The notes under the pieces were generated by a model that saw only the letters and a program-made list of their open reading frames with translations, had not been told where the DNA came from and did no database searches. Of a stretch of 7,759 nucleotides of DNA, positions 6,321 through 7,759 are shown piece after piece (the stretch's first letter is position 1; every line of letters starts with the position of its first letter). Origin of the DNA: Anaerolineae bacterium CG2_30_64_16 (lineage in GTDB: Bacteria; Chloroflexota; Anaerolineae; CG2-30-64-16); NCBI GenBank assembly GCA_001871755.1, contig MNXL01000155.1:1-7759 (forward strand), in the 5' to 3' direction. The position numbers were made by a program, and so were the translations under genes.

Positions 6321-6410
6321 ATCCGTCTAAAACGCCTGATGGGGGGATTAGACGGATTGCGTCTGTCTAAATGCCGTGGGCGGCGGATTAGACGGAAAGT
6401 TTCCATCTAA
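6321..6410. repeat. 40-bp-periodic repeat of GTCTAA...TTAGAC inverted pairs
   Basis: GTCTAA at 6325 and 6365 and ATCTAA at 6405 recur at exact 40-bp steps, as do TTAGACGGA at 6348 and 6388. The pairs enclose identical 17-nt loops: ATCCGTCTAA (6321-6330) with TTAGACGGAT (6348-6357) is a perfect 10-bp stem, and GTCTAA (6365-6370) with TTAGAC (6388-6393) repeats the layout. TTAGACGGAAA (6388-6398) also pairs with TTTCCATCTAA (6400-6410), with one mismatch and a single loop base. The element can thus fold in alternative hairpins. Function is unknown; it may be a dispersed genomic repeat or a leader structure for the next gene. Confidence 0.8.
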
Positions 6411-6652
6411 ATACTAGTTAGGCCAGTGTGAGAATCAAGGCAAGTGGCGCTTTCGATAGGATCGGAGTGATATGCTGTGGCTGCCTCACTCGTGTCGTCT
6501 TCGAATCACTTGTCCCGGATGGACAATAGCCCGGCAGAATCTTTGAGGCAAGCAAGTCGCGCGTTCTGCCAGTGGTCAGGGCTGTGACAGGCGGTGATGA
6601 CAAGCTGCGCAGACTGGCGGCGGCCCATTTTCCGTCCGAAGGAGGTCTGACA

Positions 6653-7201
6653 ATGCCAGGTATCTCTCAATGGGGTCTCACTGATGGCATGAAGCTTGCA
6701 CGCACTGTGGGACGACATCTTTCCGATCGCCAAACCTATTCCCCGCAGGAATTCATAGAAGCGGCAGAGAAAGCCGCAAGGGAACAGCCTAACGAATGGG
6801 TGATCTGGTTCACTCTTGGGGACAAATACCAGGCCACAGGCCAGTATGTTCAATCCCTTCAAGCTTGCAAGCGTTGCGTAGAGCTGCGTCCAAACGACAT
6901 CCGATCCGCTTACGCTCTGGCGACAGCCTATAACATCCTTACGCGCGCAAGCTGGACTACCATAGAGCCTCACATTACTGCCCTGACTGCATTTCTTGGC
7001 ACTCAGGGCATTGACAAGTTCTCTCCGCGGCAATCAGAGTTAGCATTGGCGGAAGCCGACATGGTTATCGATACAGCAGCAGCGCAAGCCATGCGTTGGT
7101 TCGAACGAGCATTGCAGCTCAATCCAGATGCTTCGTCTCTGGCACAGATCAGGCAGGACTTAGGAACACTTTATCAACGCTTTCCGCATCTCCAAAGTTG
7201 A
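6653..7201 (+). CDS. TPR-like helical repeat protein, function unknown
   Basis: A 182-residue soluble protein without signal peptide or membrane helix. About residues 47-82 form a good tetratricopeptide unit (WFTLGDKYQATGQYVQSLQ, then ending in ELRP). Residues 83-96 (SAYALATAYNIL) look like the first helix of a second unit. Residues 143-178 (AAQAMRWFERALQLNPD, then LGTLYQRF) form a third unit at the C-terminus. The middle (100-140) is less regular. TPR units bind partner proteins or peptides; no catalytic motif is visible. The ATG at 6653 has an almost perfect AAGGAGGT (6639-6646) six bases upstream, so an in-frame GTG at 6572 is rejected. Sixty-seven bp separate it from the FRG-domain gene on the same strand, so the two may be co-transcribed. 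Its codon composition looks less GC-rich than that of the ABC genes. I do not recognise a specific family. Confidence 0.8.
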   Translation: MPGISQWGLTDGMKLARTVGRHLSDRQTYSPQEFIEAAEKAAREQPNEWVIWFTLGDKYQATGQYVQSLQACKRCVELRPNDIRSAYALATAYNILTRASWTTIEPHITALTAFLGTQGIDKFSPRQSELALAEADMVIDTAAAQAMRWFERALQLNPDASSLAQIRQDLGTLYQRFPHLQS

Positions 7202-7217
7202 GGGCTAGATTGACCAA

Positions 7218-7229
7218 GCCACATGTGGC
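7218..7229. promoter_or_regulatory. Perfect 12-bp palindrome between the TPR-like and FRG genes
   Basis: GCCACATGTGGC equals its own reverse complement and lies 17 bp after the TPR-like stop and 39 bp before the FRG start. It has no loop, so it is more likely a protein-binding site than a hairpin. Twelve-bp palindromes also arise by chance. Confidence 0.25.
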
Positions 7230-7268
7230 AGTTCTACAGTCAGGAAGGTGAATGTAGGAGAGTATCTC

Positions 7269-7759
7269 GTGCCAGTAACGAGGTTTACGGATCCGATAGC
7301 TTTCATTGACATGCTTCACGCACTCCAGCGCGTAGGGGCGTCGGGAACTTGGTACTTCCGTGGACAAGCCGACGCGTCTTGGCGGCTCGTACCTTCGTTG
7401 TTTCGGAAGCAGTTGGGCGATGAACGAGGTTTCGAGCGCGCCCTGCTGGACGGTCTTCGAGGCTACCTGAGAATGCGTTCGACCTTGCCTGAGAGGCTGA
7501 TCTCAGATGACGACTATCTCTTGGCGGTGGCCCAGCATTACCGTGCTCCGACGAGAATGCTCGACTGGACGCTTTCTCCTCTTGTCGCGGCCTACTTTGC
7601 TGCTTCGGGCGCGCTGGAGCGACGGAACGGGAGTCACATGGCGGTATTCGCGATCGCGGATATAACGAGCTGGTCTTGTCAAATCGGCGAAACTGCCATT
7701 GTTCGGCCACCCAGTGGGGGCAACGAGAACCTCGTAGCCCAGCATGGCGTTCTCGTCAA
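7269..7759 (+). CDS. FRG-domain protein, 3' end beyond the window
   Basis: An open frame of 163 codons runs off the right edge, starting with GTG at 7269 and preceded by AGGAG (7256-7260) at 8 nt. An earlier GTG at 7248 has its purine run too close to serve. The protein shows FRG-domain hallmarks: WYFRGQADASWRLVPSLFR (28-46), then AQHYRAPTRMLDWTLSPLVAAYFA (88-111), MAVFAI (124-129) and NENLVAQHGVLV (152-163), the position where the family usually has an N-R-x-x-x-Q-x-G pattern. The FRG domain is widespread in bacteria and phages, often in accessory regions, and its biochemical role is not established to my knowledge. The known domain is nearly complete, so the missing part may be a short tail or an added domain. 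It follows the TPR-like gene on the same strand. Recognition is confident, function open. Confidence 0.88.
   Translation, partial: MPVTRFTDPIAFIDMLHALQRVGASGTWYFRGQADASWRLVPSLFRKQLGDERGFERALLDGLRGYLRMRSTLPERLISDDDYLLAVAQHYRAPTRMLDWTLSPLVAAYFAASGALERRNGSHMAVFAIADITSWSCQIGETAIVRPPSGGNENLVAQHGVLV

Larger units (their letters stand above)
6092..6652. other. Repeat-rich intergenic region without a supported gene
   Basis: This 561-bp stretch separates the yceI-like gene from the TPR-like gene. It holds an insertion-sequence-end-like segment (6167-6187), a strong promoter with ribosome binding site and ATG (6206-6260), a heptamer array (6265-6312) and a 40-bp-periodic repeat (6321-6410). In 6411-6638 I see no repeat, RNA gene or convincing coding frame; TGATATGCT near 6467 is a weak extended -10 candidate for the next gene. 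No clear terminator with a T-run follows yceI. Confidence 0.7.

Noticed and set aside
6158..6370. 70-codon plus-strand frame across the promoter and heptamer array
   Set aside because: Glycine/tryptophan/aspartate repetition comes from the DNA heptamer. The frame crosses a strong promoter and the repeats with no ribosome binding site at its start.
6265..6410. CRISPR array
   Set aside because: The heptamers have no spacers, and the 40-bp-periodic repeat has only two to three divergent copies with no conserved 25-40 bp repeat plus unique spacer pattern; no cas genes.
6506..7033. 175-codon minus-strand frame
   Set aside because: It is antisense to the TPR-like gene, which has an excellent Shine-Dalgarno and recognisable repeat units; no family features on the minus strand.
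7303..7710. 135-codon minus-strand frame at the right end
   Set aside because: It is antisense to the FRG-domain gene, whose motifs are unmistakable; the minus-strand translation is low-complexity R/S/P-rich.
1..7759. tRNA, rRNA or riboswitch
   Set aside because: I found no T-loop-like GGTTCAAATCC element in cloverleaf context, no rRNA segments, and no recognisable riboswitch core on either strand by reading. Weak or novel RNAs could be missed without a covariance search.

Overview
The window reads as bacterial, mostly high-GC DNA. A c-type multihaem cytochrome, a double-length FtsX-type ABC permease and a YceI protein without a signal peptide, together with GGGATTG/GGGATTA heptamer repeats and GTCTAA/TTAGAC repeats between genes, would fit Chloroflexota (Anaerolineae-like). 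That is an inference from style, not a proven placement.

Left part (1-5285) is transcribed on the minus strand. In transcription order it holds a MacB/LolD-type ABC ATPase (4599-5285), its 808-residue two-repeat FtsX/MacB permease (2176-4602, ATGA overlap with the ATPase), a short regulatory gap (about 2115-2175) with a CRP/FNR-like palindrome beside a good sigma-70 promoter, and a nine-haem cytochrome c (204-2000). The cytochrome has no visible signal peptide, and its coding-like frame runs upstream of its only start codon to a stop inside the promoter. It therefore looks 5'-truncated. Positions 1-203 carry two hairpins and no gene.

Middle part (5286-5566) is a 281-bp divergent intergenic region: an extended -10 for the ABC operon, four perfect copies of a 12-bp repeat, overlapping TTGTA/TACAA palindromes, and a probable promoter for the plus-strand yceI-like gene (5567-6091).

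Right part (6092-7759) has a 561-bp repeat-rich gap. It contains a near-consensus promoter with Shine-Dalgarno and ATG that runs straight into a G-quadruplex-prone heptamer array, followed by a 40-bp-periodic inverted/direct repeat. Two plus-strand genes follow: a TPR-like protein (6653-7201) and a GTG-started FRG-domain protein (7269 onward) cut by the window end. Their base composition is visibly less GC-rich than the ABC genes, so this end may be acquired or accessory DNA.

Functionally, the ABC pair is an envelope-associated exporter or lipid/lipoprotein mover. The cytochrome would belong to extracytoplasmic electron transfer if it were exported, and YceI is a lipocalin-fold isoprenoid/lipid binder. 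No complete, unmistakably new multi-gene system is visible. The best leads are the headless cytochrome with its redox-type operator, the broken promoter/start fused to a repeat array, and the TPR-FRG pair.
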